From NCBI RefSeq assembly GCF_934754925.1, contig NZ_CAKVJA010000009.1:8406-72405 (forward strand): a stretch of DNA of 64,000 nt. The letters run 5' to 3'. How positions within the stretch are numbered: the stretch's first letter is position 1; every line of letters starts with the position of its first letter. Under the pieces are notes generated by a model. That model was not told the DNA's origin. It saw nothing but the letters and a program-made list of their open reading frames with translations, and made no database searches. The position numbers and the translations under genes were made by a program. This DNA comes from an uncultured Clostridium sp. (GTDB lineage Bacteria > Bacillota > Clostridia > Clostridiales > Clostridiaceae). Of the stretch, positions 17,086 to 24,479 are shown in pieces.

Positions 17086-18082
17086 TTATTTTCCCCTTCT
17101 TTCTAAGCATGTATAAGAAAAATGGTCCACCTACCATAGACATAATGGTTCCTACTGGAATATCCATTCCTGGTACTAATGTACGACCTACAGTATCAGC
17201 AAAAAGTAATACTACAGCTCCTAAAAGCATACTGGTTGGAATCATAATTTTATAATCTGAACCTACTATCATCCTTGCAATATGTGGTACAACAAGTCCT
17301 ACAAATCCGATCATTCCTGCAACACTTACTGTGGCCGCTGCCAAAAATGCTGAAACAGCAGATAAGGCTATTCTACTTAAGTTTACGTTAATCCCTAAAT
17401 TTTTCGCCATTTCGTCTCCAAGCTGCAGTGCATTAGCACTTTTTATACATATTAAAGCTAAAAATAACCCTATGATAACATATATAGCCAGAGTTTTAAC
17501 ATCACTCCATGAACGCCCTGATAGACTTCCATTCATAAATCCCAAAACTCCTTGTAAATTATCTGAATATAACATTTGTAAGAATCCATTATATCCTCCT
17601 AAAACGGAGTTTATTGCTACTCCAGAAAGAATTATTCTTACTGGGTCTACTCCACCCTTCCAAGCTAATAAATATATTAGCCCACAAGCAAGGGCAGCTC
17701 CTCCAAAAGCAAATATTGGAACCGCCGTTGTCATATGTGGAAATAATAGTAATATAGTAGTTGCAGCTGTACCTGCCCCTGCTGATACACCAATTGTTCC
17801 TGGATCAGCTAAAGGATTTCTCATAACAGATTGCAATAATGCTCCTCCTACTGATAATGCTGCACCTATTAAAATAGCTGAAATTATACGTGGCAATCTT
17901 AAATTATATATTATAATCTTAATAGGATTGCTTTCTTCAGTTAATAAATTAGTCATTATATCCCTTAAAGAATATCTTGCACTTCCTATAGATATAGAAA
18001 TAAGAGCTAATATACATAATATGCAGCTAAGAATTAATATAACTGAAGTAACCTTTATTATAGATTTTGATTTCTTTTTCAT
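17075..18082 (-). CDS. ABC transporter permease, FecCD/BtuC family
   Basis: A 335-residue membrane protein with about ten helices. Hallmarks of the family: RLPRIISAILIGAALSVGGALLQSVMRNPLADPGTIGVSAGAGTAA near the N-terminus and GFVGLVVPHIARMIVG before the ATPase-contact region, ending in PVGTIMSMVGGPFFLYML. It forms the homodimeric channel of a type II importer for siderophores, heme or corrinoids. It is flanked by its binding protein and ATPase. A 258-codon open frame on the other strand is an antisense shadow. Confidence 0.93.
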   Translation of the reverse strand: MKKKSKSIIKVTSVILILSCILCILALISISIGSARYSLRDIMTNLLTEESNPIKIIIYNLRLPRIISAILIGAALSVGGALLQSVMRNPLADPGTIGVSAGAGTAATTILLLFPHMTTAVPIFAFGGAALACGLIYLLAWKGGVDPVRIILSGVAINSVLGGYNGFLQMLYSDNLQGVLGFMNGSLSGRSWSDVKTLAIYVIIGLFLALICIKSANALQLGDEMAKNLGINVNLSRIALSAVSAFLAAATVSVAGMIGFVGLVVPHIARMIVGSDYKIMIPTSMLLGAVVLLFADTVGRTLVPGMDIPVGTIMSMVGGPFFLYMLRKKGKISGN

Positions 18083-18107
18083 CTCTTACTCCTACTTTTT
18101 TATTTAA

Positions 18108-19139
18108 TTAATTATTAATTTCTAGTTTTTCATAAACTAAATCTATAAGGTCTGATATTTGCTTTATTACTCCTATACCCGTACTTGGCATATAGCTTGA
18201 TGGTAAATAAATAACTTTATCATTCTTTATTGCTTCAAAACTTCCCCAATATTCACTGTTTTCATCAAATGCTGCTTCAAAAACTGCTTTATTATCTTCC
18301 TCTGACATACTACTTCCTATTGCTAATATAACGTCTGGATTGTATCCAAGAGTAGTTTCCTGATCAAGAGGAACCATTCCAGCTTGTTCATTCTCATATA
18401 CATTAGTTAGACCTATCATATCTGCCATAGAACCTGCAGTACCACTCTTTGATTGTATATATTGAGTTGTAGCAAGTATCATAACTGTTTTTCCTTCTAA
18501 GGCTTTCTTACTTTCCTCCATCTTTTTATCTAAGTCATCAAATGATTGTAATACTTTCTTTGCATTTTCTGAATCCTTCCCAAAAGCATTTATAATTACT
18601 TCTGCTTCTTGAACTACAGATTCATATGTTGCTGAATGTCCACTATTTGTATAATAAACTGGAATATTTGATGATTCTAAAGCATCCCCATATTGTTCTT
18701 TAGATGAAGATGGAATTATAACTAAATCAGGATTAAGAGCTACAACTGTTTCTATATTAAAATCATCAGACATAAGTGATTGTAACTTTTCTCCATTGTA
18801 ATCACTAGGTGTTTCAAAAACTGTTGAAGTTGGAATTCCAACAAGTGATGCACCTACTTCAAATAATAAAGGTGTTGTTGATGTTGATACACACACTACT
18901 CTTTGTGGTTTACTTTCTAACACTATTGGTTCTGTGAAACCTTGTTGTTTCATTATTTCTGTATATTCTAACGTAAACTTTTCTTCTACATTTTCTGCCT
19001 CACTAGCTCCAGAAGATACCACTTCAGCACCTACCGCTCCTGATTCTCCTGTACTTTTTTCCGAACACCCAGTAAACATTCCTACTGCTAATGTTGCTGA
19101 AATCATCATTGCTACTAATCTTGTTTTTCTACTCATCAT
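18108..19139 (-). CDS. ABC transporter substrate-binding lipoprotein, FepB/BtuF-like
   Basis: A 343-residue lipoprotein: charged start, hydrophobic stretch and lipobox MFTGC (Cys25), so it is anchored on the outer face of the membrane. The mature part has the two-lobe helical-backbone fold of metal-chelate binding proteins, with QRVVCVSTSTTPLLFEVGASLVGIP and NPDLVIIPSSS as typical strands. It captures the chelate for the FecCD-type permease. Whether the ligand is a siderophore, heme or corrinoid cannot be told. Confidence 0.9.
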   Translation of the reverse strand: MMSRKTRLVAMMISATLAVGMFTGCSEKSTGESGAVGAEVVSSGASEAENVEEKFTLEYTEIMKQQGFTEPIVLESKPQRVVCVSTSTTPLLFEVGASLVGIPTSTVFETPSDYNGEKLQSLMSDDFNIETVVALNPDLVIIPSSSKEQYGDALESSNIPVYYTNSGHSATYESVVQEAEVIINAFGKDSENAKKVLQSFDDLDKKMEESKKALEGKTVMILATTQYIQSKSGTAGSMADMIGLTNVYENEQAGMVPLDQETTLGYNPDVILAIGSSMSEEDNKAVFEAAFDENSEYWGSFEAIKNDKVIYLPSSYMPSTGIGVIKQISDLIDLVYEKLEINN

Positions 19140-19173
19140 AATGTAAATCCCCCTAATTTTATAAACCTTAATT

Positions 19174-19932
19174 TTATGCTATAATTTTATTTGCTAACTC
19201 TGTATATACCTTTTGCATACTTGATTCTTTTAGAAACTCAAATACTGTTCCCCCTGCATTTTCTGCAATCTGAATTTCACCACTTCTTGGTATTACGTGA
19301 ACTATTTTCGTCTCTATTTCTTCTACTGCTTTTTCCACAATACTAATTTCATTTTCTATATTTTTTGAGTTTAATATTAAGCCTTTTAATTCTGCATATC
19401 CTCTACTTCTGAAATTTTTAATAGCTGAACTAATATTTGATGCAGCATATAAAGACATCATTTCACCAGATGATACAATATATACTTCCTCTGCATATCC
19501 TCCTCTTATAGGCATTGCAAAGCCGCCGCATACTACATCTCCAAGAACATCATATAAAACAATATCTGGCTTATATGTTTCAAAAGCTTCTAATTCCTCT
19601 AGCTTTTCAAAGGCTGATATAATTCCTCTTCCCGCACATCCTATTCCTGGTGTAGGGCCTCCAGACTCTACGCATAACACTCCGTTATAGCCTGAAAAAA
19701 CTATATCCTCTAATGATAAATCATCTCCCTTTTCCTTAAGTTGCTCTAAAACAGTTGGAATTCTTTTTCCTCCCATAAGATTTTTAGTTGAATCAGCTTT
19801 AGGATCACATCCTATTTGCATAACCTTTAAACCCAATTGAGATAATGCTGCTGATAAATTAGATGTTGTAGTTGATTTTCCAATACCACCTTTTCCATAT
19901 ATAGCAATCTTACGAATCTTCTTATCTTCCAC
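19174..19932 (-). CDS. NifH/BchL-like iron protein (nitrogenase-like reductase component)
   Basis: A 252-residue ATP-dependent electron donor. It has the P-loop GKGGIGKST (13-21), switch GCDPKADST, and the two cysteines that bridge the [4Fe-4S] cluster in a homodimer, Cys99 (GIGCAGRG) and Cys135 (GDVVCGGF), equivalent to NifH Cys97 and Cys132. It is shorter than NifH (about 290 residues) and lacks its C-terminal extension. It should reduce the component-1-like pair encoded downstream. It follows the flavodoxin gene, its probable electron source. Confidence 0.93.
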   Translation of the reverse strand: MEDKKIRKIAIYGKGGIGKSTTTSNLSAALSQLGLKVMQIGCDPKADSTKNLMGGKRIPTVLEQLKEKGDDLSLEDIVFSGYNGVLCVESGGPTPGIGCAGRGIISAFEKLEELEAFETYKPDIVLYDVLGDVVCGGFAMPIRGGYAEEVYIVSSGEMMSLYAASNISSAIKNFRSRGYAELKGLILNSKNIENEISIVEKAVEEIETKIVHVIPRSGEIQIAENAGGTVFEFLKESSMQKVYTELANKIIA

Positions 19933-19943
19933 AGTTATTCCTC

Positions 19944-20462
19944 CTAAATTATTGTTAATCTTTCCTTAAATAATATAGATGCACTTAATATTTCAGCTTC
20001 ATTAGGATGAAGCTTGGCAATTTTATATCTTCTTAATTTTTCATCTGTTATAGCATGATAATTATTAGAATCTAACTTTTTGAAAGCCTCAATTAAATTA
20101 GGGTCAACTGCTCCCTGACAAATATATTTCCCTATTATTTCATTGTTTTCTTTTAAAAGATCTTCGCCCCTAACTAAACTATTAAATCCATGATTTGAAT
20201 CCGGATATGCACCTAATGTAGCAAATATGCCTACTTTTTTATTTTTAATTTTTTCCATAAATTTTTTTGCTTCTTCATTAGGTCCACCCTTATCCACCCA
20301 ATATCCAATTAATATAGCATCATAATTTTCTGTACATTTAACTTGAGCAATAGGTTTTATTTCTACATTCAATCCATGTTCCTCATTTATATTTTTATAA
20401 ATACCTGTTGCTAATTTTTCAGTATTTCCTGTTTTGCTTGAATAAGTAATTAAAATATTCAT
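19944..20462 (-). CDS. Flavodoxin-family protein
   Basis: A 172-residue FMN protein; the N-terminal ITYSSKTGNTEKLA is the phosphate-binding loop of flavodoxins. The WVDKGGPNEEAKKFM region and the extended tail fit flavodoxin-domain proteins of about 170 residues that clostridia use instead of ferredoxin when iron is scarce. It is the first gene of the operon, 18 bp downstream of a Fur box, and its likely job is to feed electrons to the NifH-like protein without needing iron. Confidence 0.85.
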   Translation of the reverse strand: MNILITYSSKTGNTEKLATGIYKNINEEHGLNVEIKPIAQVKCTENYDAILIGYWVDKGGPNEEAKKFMEKIKNKKVGIFATLGAYPDSNHGFNSLVRGEDLLKENNEIIGKYICQGAVDPNLIEAFKKLDSNNYHAITDEKLRRYKIAKLHPNEAEILSASILFKERLTII

Positions 20463-20479
20463 ACCTTCCCCTTTTTAAT

Positions 20480-20496
20480 TGATAATGATTATCATT
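20480..20496. promoter_or_regulatory. Fur box in the divergent nitrogenase-like operon/araC promoter region
   Basis: TGATAATGATTATCA (20480-20494) is a perfect 7-1-7 Fur palindrome and runs on to CATT, close to the classic 19-bp box. It lies 18 bp before the flavodoxin ATG and directly abuts the -35 of the divergent AraC gene, so iron-loaded Fur should silence both. Confidence 0.9.
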
Positions 20497-20525
20497 TTTA
20501 CTTTACAATTGTATCATGGTATAAT
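20497..20525 (+). promoter_or_regulatory. Sigma-A promoter of the divergent AraC regulator
   Basis: TTTACT (20497-20502), 17-bp spacer, TATAAT (20520-20525). The Fur box touches the -35 element. Confidence 0.65.
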
Positions 20526-20606
20526 TAGGTAGTCTTTAACTATATTCTCTTGTTTTTTAATTATTTTACACTTTTTAATGTAATATTTAGTATAAGGAGG
20601 AGTTTT

Positions 20607-21278
20607 ATGGAGAAAAATATACTTAATCATCTGCACATTTGCACATTAGTATACTGTGGAAATACCAATCTAGCACTTAAACTATTTGATAAAAATTTGA
20701 AGTACCTTATAGACACTACGGGATTCGAGCATTGTGATGCCTTTATTTCATCTCTTAACTTTAGTATTTATAACTATATTCTCGTTAAGGAAGGAATTTC
20801 TTTACACAAATGTTGTTTTAAAAATACCAAGGAAGATTTTGATAGCTGTAATCTATCTTCTTTATTACTTACTGGCCATAAAATAATAAACTCATATAGT
20901 TATTGTAAAGATTATTTAGGTGAAAAGTATCCTCACCCTGAAATTAGAAAAGCTATTTATTATATTCATAAACATATAGATGAAAATATTTCCTTAAATG
21001 ATATTTGCTCTATTGTAAATATGAATAAAACTTATTTTTGTAGGGTTTTTAAAAATTATACAAATTGTACATTTAGCGAATATGTAAATACACGAAAAAT
21101 AACCGCTGCAAAACACCTACTATTAGACCCTCAACTCTCTTTAGTTGAAGTTTCATTATGTTGTGGTTTTAATAATTACTCATACTTTTGTCGATTATTT
21201 AAAAAAATTATTGGTATAACTCCTTTAGAATATAAAAATATGAAAAATAAAACTAAAATTTTAGATATAAAAAATTAA
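20607..21278 (+). CDS. AraC-family transcriptional regulator, probably of the nitrogenase-like operon
   Basis: About 223 residues. The C-terminal 100 form the AraC double helix-turn-helix (DENISLNDICSIVNMNKTYF and LVEVSLCCGFNNYSYFCRLFK). The N-terminal 110 residues are not a cupin and are rich in Cys and His (HICTLVYCGN, HCDA, HKCCF), so a metal, redox or tetrapyrrole signal is conceivable. ATG at 20607 follows AAGGAGGAG; the upstream GTG/ATG extension has no such site. Divergent from the Fur-boxed operon, a common arrangement for siderophore and heme uptake activators. The ligand is unknown. Confidence 0.85.
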   Translation: MEKNILNHLHICTLVYCGNTNLALKLFDKNLKYLIDTTGFEHCDAFISSLNFSIYNYILVKEGISLHKCCFKNTKEDFDSCNLSSLLLTGHKIINSYSYCKDYLGEKYPHPEIRKAIYYIHKHIDENISLNDICSIVNMNKTYFCRVFKNYTNCTFSEYVNTRKITAAKHLLLDPQLSLVEVSLCCGFNNYSYFCRLFKKIIGITPLEYKNMKNKTKILDIKN

Positions 21279-21324
21279 CTTAAATAAATATTATAGGGAA
21301 AGTAGATAGATCACTATAATAAAT

Positions 21325-21336
21325 ATGATTATCATT
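21325..21336. promoter_or_regulatory. Second Fur-like half box
   Basis: ATGATTATCATT is identical to 12 bp of the Fur box at 20485-20496 and is followed by ATTA. It lies 47 bp after the AraC stop and about 37 bp before the queT promoter. Its target is not clear. Confidence 0.35.
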
Positions 21337-21373
21337 ATTACACAAGCCTTATTACATTTAAAATAATAATTGG

Positions 21374-21402
21374 TTGACTTTTCCTATTAATCACTATATA
21401 CT
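21374..21402 (+). promoter_or_regulatory. Sigma-A promoter of queT-queF
   Basis: TTGACT (21374-21379), 17-bp spacer, TATACT (21397-21402). Transcription would start at about 21409, inside a long inverted repeat, and run into the preQ1 riboswitch. Confidence 0.7.
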
Positions 21403-21403
21403 T

Positions 21404-21444
21404 AAGTTTGATTAACTAGATTTTAAATCTAGTTAATCAAACTT
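21404..21444. repeat. Perfect 20-bp inverted repeat at the start of the queT leader
   Basis: Arms AAGTTTGATTAACTAGATTT and its exact complement meet around one T. It begins 2 bp after the -10 box, so it would form a hairpin at the very 5' end of the transcript or act as an operator. It could also serve as terminator for the AraC gene, though no T-run follows. Confidence 0.6.
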
Positions 21445-21485
21445 ACAACTTTTATTTTAGAGAAAAGTTGATTCATAATTAAATA

Positions 21486-21525
21486 AGACAGTTCGAAACC
21501 ATCCTGTCTCAAAATAAAACTAGGG
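21486..21525 (+). ncRNA. PreQ1-I riboswitch
   Basis: P1 stem AGACAG/CTGTCT (21486-21491, 21504-21509) encloses the loop TTCGAAACCATC and is followed by an A-rich tail ending in AAAACTAG, the layout of the class I preQ1 aptamer (small stem, C-containing loop, A-tail that folds back as a pseudoknot). It precedes queT and queF, whose products handle the ligand, which fits a feedback role. A terminator hairpin at 21559-21590 provides the expression platform. Confidence 0.8.
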
Positions 21526-21558
21526 ATTAATAATAGTTATTCTATTATTGTTTATTTA

Positions 21559-21590
21559 GGATGGAGTTTTTCCATCCTTTTTTTATTTTT
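21559..21590 (+). terminator. Riboswitch-controlled terminator before queT
   Basis: GGATGGA/TCCATCC stem with a GTTTTT loop and a run of seven T, ending just before the GGAGGTGA site of queT. An AATAATAG/CTATTATT hairpin at about 21529-21549 lies between it and the aptamer and may take part in switching. Confidence 0.8.
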
Positions 21591-21605
21591 ATGGAGGTGA
21601 TAGTT

Positions 21606-22085
21606 ATGGAAATTACTATGTCAAAAACAAAAAAGCTAACAATTTCAGCAATAGTTATTGCTCTATATGTTGTAATAATGACGATAACTCAAAGTTTTTC
21701 TTTTGGAGCTATACAAATTCGTTTAGCAACTAGTTTATATGCATTAGCTTATATTTTTCCATTCCTAGTTTTACCTTTGGGACTTTCGAACTTATTATCT
21801 AATATGCTTTTAGGAGGTTTAAGTATATTTGATATCCTTGGTGGTGGATTCGTTGGTATATTAACAGCCTTATTAGTTTATTGTGTTCGCAAATATAAAC
21901 TAAATATTACAATTACAATACTACCAATAATATTTATACCAGGATTAATAGTTCCTATTTGGTTATCAATGATATTAAATGTTCCATATAGCGCTCTTGC
22001 AACTAGCTTATGTTTAGGACAAGTTATACCAGCAATACTTGGTTCATTTTTAATTAAGGCATTAAAAGATAAGATTGGAGATTAA
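21606..22085 (+). CDS. queT: QueT, ECF S-component for queuosine precursor
   Basis: A 159-residue membrane protein (about five or six helices) that binds a queuosine precursor for ECF-driven import. The QSFSFGAIQIRLATSLYALAYIFPFLVLPLGLSNLLSN segment is characteristic of QueT. ATG at 21606 is chosen because GGAGGTGA lies 5 bases upstream; an ATG at 21561 lies inside the terminator hairpin and is not used. It is controlled by the preQ1 riboswitch and is followed after 3 bases by queF. Confidence 0.9.
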   Translation: MEITMSKTKKLTISAIVIALYVVIMTITQSFSFGAIQIRLATSLYALAYIFPFLVLPLGLSNLLSNMLLGGLSIFDILGGGFVGILTALLVYCVRKYKLNITITILPIIFIPGLIVPIWLSMILNVPYSALATSLCLGQVIPAILGSFLIKALKDKIGD

Positions 22086-22088
22086 TTT

Positions 22089-22571
22089 ATGAGAAATGAT
22101 TTAAATTTAGACTTACTTGGAAATCAAAATGTAAAATATGATTTTGGATATAATCCTGATATCTTAGAGACATTTGATAACAAACATCCTGAAAATGATT
22201 ATTTTGTTAAATTTAATTGTCCTGAATTTACTAGTTTATGTCCTATTACTTCTCAACCAGACTTTGCTACAATTTATATTTCATATGTTCCAAACATAAA
22301 AATGGTTGAAAGTAAATCATTAAAATTATATTTATTTAGCTTTAGAAATCATGGTGATTTTCATGAAGACTGTATGAATATCATAATGAAAGATTTAATA
22401 AAACTAATGGATCCTAAATATATTGAAGTTTGGGGTAAATTTACTCCAAGAGGTGGCATTTCTATTGATCCTTACTGTAACTACGGAAAACCAGGAACAA
22501 GATGGGAAGAAGTTGCTTTTAATAGATTAAGTAATCATGATTTATATCCTGAAAAAATAGATAATAGATAA
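22089..22571 (+). CDS. queF: QueF, NADPH-dependent 7-cyano-7-deazaguanine reductase
   Basis: Reduces the nitrile preQ0 to the amine preQ1 in queuosine synthesis. It has 160 residues, the short single-domain tunnelling-fold form. The catalytic cysteine is in FTSLCPITSQPDFATIYISY, and the family motif ESKSLKLYLFSFRNHGDFHE follows. Paired with queT, which suggests the cell imports a precursor (preQ0 or preQ1) and finishes the pathway itself. No de novo genes (queC, D, E) are in the window. Confidence 0.95.
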   Translation: MRNDLNLDLLGNQNVKYDFGYNPDILETFDNKHPENDYFVKFNCPEFTSLCPITSQPDFATIYISYVPNIKMVESKSLKLYLFSFRNHGDFHEDCMNIIMKDLIKLMDPKYIEVWGKFTPRGGISIDPYCNYGKPGTRWEEVAFNRLSNHDLYPEKIDNR

Positions 22572-22580
22572 TAAAACTAT

Positions 22581-22624
22581 ACAGTAGACAAACTTATATT
22601 CCATAAGCCTGCCTACTGTTTTTT
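22581..22624. terminator. Bidirectional terminator between queF and the TPR gene
   Basis: ACAGTAG/CTACTGT outer stem with an inner CTTAT/ATAAG pairing; T-run on the plus side and A-rich sequence on the other, serving both convergent genes. Confidence 0.75.
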
Positions 22625-23537
22625 ATCCAAACATTTTCTTATATTTTTCTAATTCTCTTATAGCATTAAGTTCTTCATCTTCCTTCATATATTCTTCAAA
22701 GAAATCATTTAATTCTATAGATTTAAGTATATCTTCTAATGCTAACTCTAATTTATTAACCGCTACATAAAAGCAAGCTCTATTATAATATAAAAATCCT
22801 TGATCTTTATTCTCTAATATACCTTCATTTATTATTTCAATGGCCCTAGTATAATCTTCCTTTTCTCTATACATTACTGCATAATTTAAATAACTATATG
22901 GATAATAAGGATTTTCTTCTATTGATTTCTTATAATATTCTTCTGCCAACTCTAAGTTACCTAACTTTTTATTAAATACTCCCATATTAAATAGTATTCT
23001 AAAATGATTACTATTTATTTTAAGGGCTTTTTCCATATATTCTAAAGCTAACTTAGTATCGCCTAGTTCATCATAAATACATCCTAAATTAGCATTTGCC
23101 CATAAATCCTTTGAATTTAGCTTTAATACTTCCTTATAATTTTTTATTGCCTCTTCTTTATTACCTAATTCATCATAAGCATTAGCTAAAAAGAAATAAG
23201 CCTTTTCATATTTGTTATCATATTTTATAGCATTTTTATAATACTCAATAGCTTCTTCATATAATTCATCATCATCATAAATTATACCTAATCCATAATA
23301 GGCTATAGCATTAGTCTCATCTAATTCTAATACTCTTCTATACATTTTTTCTGCTAAATCAAAATGTGCTATTTTATCATAAAGAAATGCTAAGTCTAAT
23401 ATTAAATCTATATCATCTTTTCCTTCTGGACAATTGTATGCCTTCTTAAAAAACTTTAAAGCCTTTAAATAATTCTTTTCAGTCATAAAGTTACGTCCTA
23501 TAGATATATAGTTATCAAACATGTATGTCTTTTCCAA
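22623..23537 (-). CDS. Tetratricopeptide-repeat protein
   Basis: A 304-residue soluble protein made almost entirely of about eight TPR units, each with the AxxxYxxALxxxPxx-type spacing (for example AIAYYGLGIIYDDDELYEEAIEYYKNAIKYD and DLWANANLGCIYDELGDTKLALEYMEKALKIN). It should be a superhelical protein-binding scaffold. No enzymatic domain, signal peptide or membrane segment. No neighbour suggests a partner. Confidence 0.9.
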   Translation of the reverse strand: MEKTYMFDNYISIGRNFMTEKNYLKALKFFKKAYNCPEGKDDIDLILDLAFLYDKIAHFDLAEKMYRRVLELDETNAIAYYGLGIIYDDDELYEEAIEYYKNAIKYDNKYEKAYFFLANAYDELGNKEEAIKNYKEVLKLNSKDLWANANLGCIYDELGDTKLALEYMEKALKINSNHFRILFNMGVFNKKLGNLELAEEYYKKSIEENPYYPYSYLNYAVMYREKEDYTRAIEIINEGILENKDQGFLYYNRACFYVAVNKLELALEDILKSIELNDFFEEYMKEDEELNAIRELEKYKKMFG

Positions 23538-23554
23538 AGTAAATCCTCCAAATT

Positions 23555-23592
23555 AAATAAGATTGCACCTTATTTGGTACAATCTTATTTTT
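23555..23592 (-). terminator. Terminator after the SDR gene
   Basis: AAATAAGATTG/CAATCTTATTT stem, 33 bases past the stop codon, with T-rich tail on the minus strand. Confidence 0.8.
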
Positions 23593-23625
23593 ACACTAAT
23601 TTCATTATATCTAATTTATATTATA

Positions 23626-24387
23626 TTAAATTACTGTTGCTCCATCAACAGATAAAATAGCCCCACTTATATAACTTGCCATATCTGAAGCTAAGAATAA
23701 AAATACATTAGCAATCTCCTCTGGTTCTCCAATTCTTCCTAAGGGAATATTAGCAGCCATAGCCTTTATCATATTTTGATCTAATGCCGCTACCATATCA
23801 GTACCAATTATTCCTGGAGCTACCGCATTAACTCTTATTCCATCCTTACCTAGCTCTCTTGCTAAAGATTTAGTTAATCCATTTACGGCAAATTTAGAAG
23901 TTGGATATCCTACACCTGATTTTTGTCCATTTATACTTACTATTGAACTTGTATTAAGTATAACTCCTTTACCTTTTGATTTCATTTTCTCAGCAGCTAT
24001 TTTACTACAATTAAATACTGCCTCTACATTTATATCTATTATCTTTGCAAAATGCTCTGAATCTTGGTCATATATACTAACATTATCGCTTATACCTGCA
24101 TTATTAATTAGCACATCTATAGTTCCCCATTTATTTATAACTTCTTCCATCATCTTTTTAACTTCTGATAAATTTAGCAAATCAGTTGAAAACCCAATAA
24201 CTTCATAGCTAGAATTTATTTTGTTAAGTTCTGATAAAGCTTTATCTACTGTTTCTTTTCTTGAGCCACAGAGCGCAACCTTTGCTCCATTTTCAAGAAA
24301 TGTCTTTACCGTTGAAAATCCAATTCCCCTAGTTCCCCCAGTTACTATAACTACTTTATTTTTTATACTGTTTTCTAATATTCCCAT
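23626..24387 (-). CDS. Short-chain dehydrogenase/reductase (SDR), FabG-like
   Basis: A 253-residue NAD(P)-dependent oxidoreductase. Cofactor motif TGGTRGIG (16-23), NNAG (about 91-94), catalytic Ser in LNTSSIVS and YPTSK (about 158-162). Length and motifs are those of classical SDRs such as 3-oxoacyl-ACP reductase. It is monocistronic rather than in a fatty-acid operon, so it may act on another hydroxy or keto compound. ATG preceded by AAAGGAGAA. Confidence 0.9.
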   Translation of the reverse strand: MGILENSIKNKVVIVTGGTRGIGFSTVKTFLENGAKVALCGSRKETVDKALSELNKINSSYEVIGFSTDLLNLSEVKKMMEEVINKWGTIDVLINNAGISDNVSIYDQDSEHFAKIIDINVEAVFNCSKIAAEKMKSKGKGVILNTSSIVSINGQKSGVGYPTSKFAVNGLTKSLARELGKDGIRVNAVAPGIIGTDMVAALDQNMIKAMAANIPLGRIGEPEEIANVFLFLASDMASYISGAILSVDGATVI

Positions 24388-24479
24388 AATGCCATTCTCC
24401 TTTCACCTTAACCTTTTTAACTAAATATAATTTTTACAATAATATATTCAATTATTCCATATCTTTATTATTAAATTAA

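Noticed and set aside
17331..18107. Plus-strand frame of 258 codons opposite the FecCD permease
   Set aside because: Pro/Ala/Ile-rich antisense of a membrane protein with no ribosome site; the minus-strand permease has full family motifs.
13766..20462. True nitrogenase (nitrogen fixation) locus
   Set aside because: No nifB, nifE or nifN, missing P-cluster cysteines in the second subunit, and linkage to an iron-chelate importer instead.
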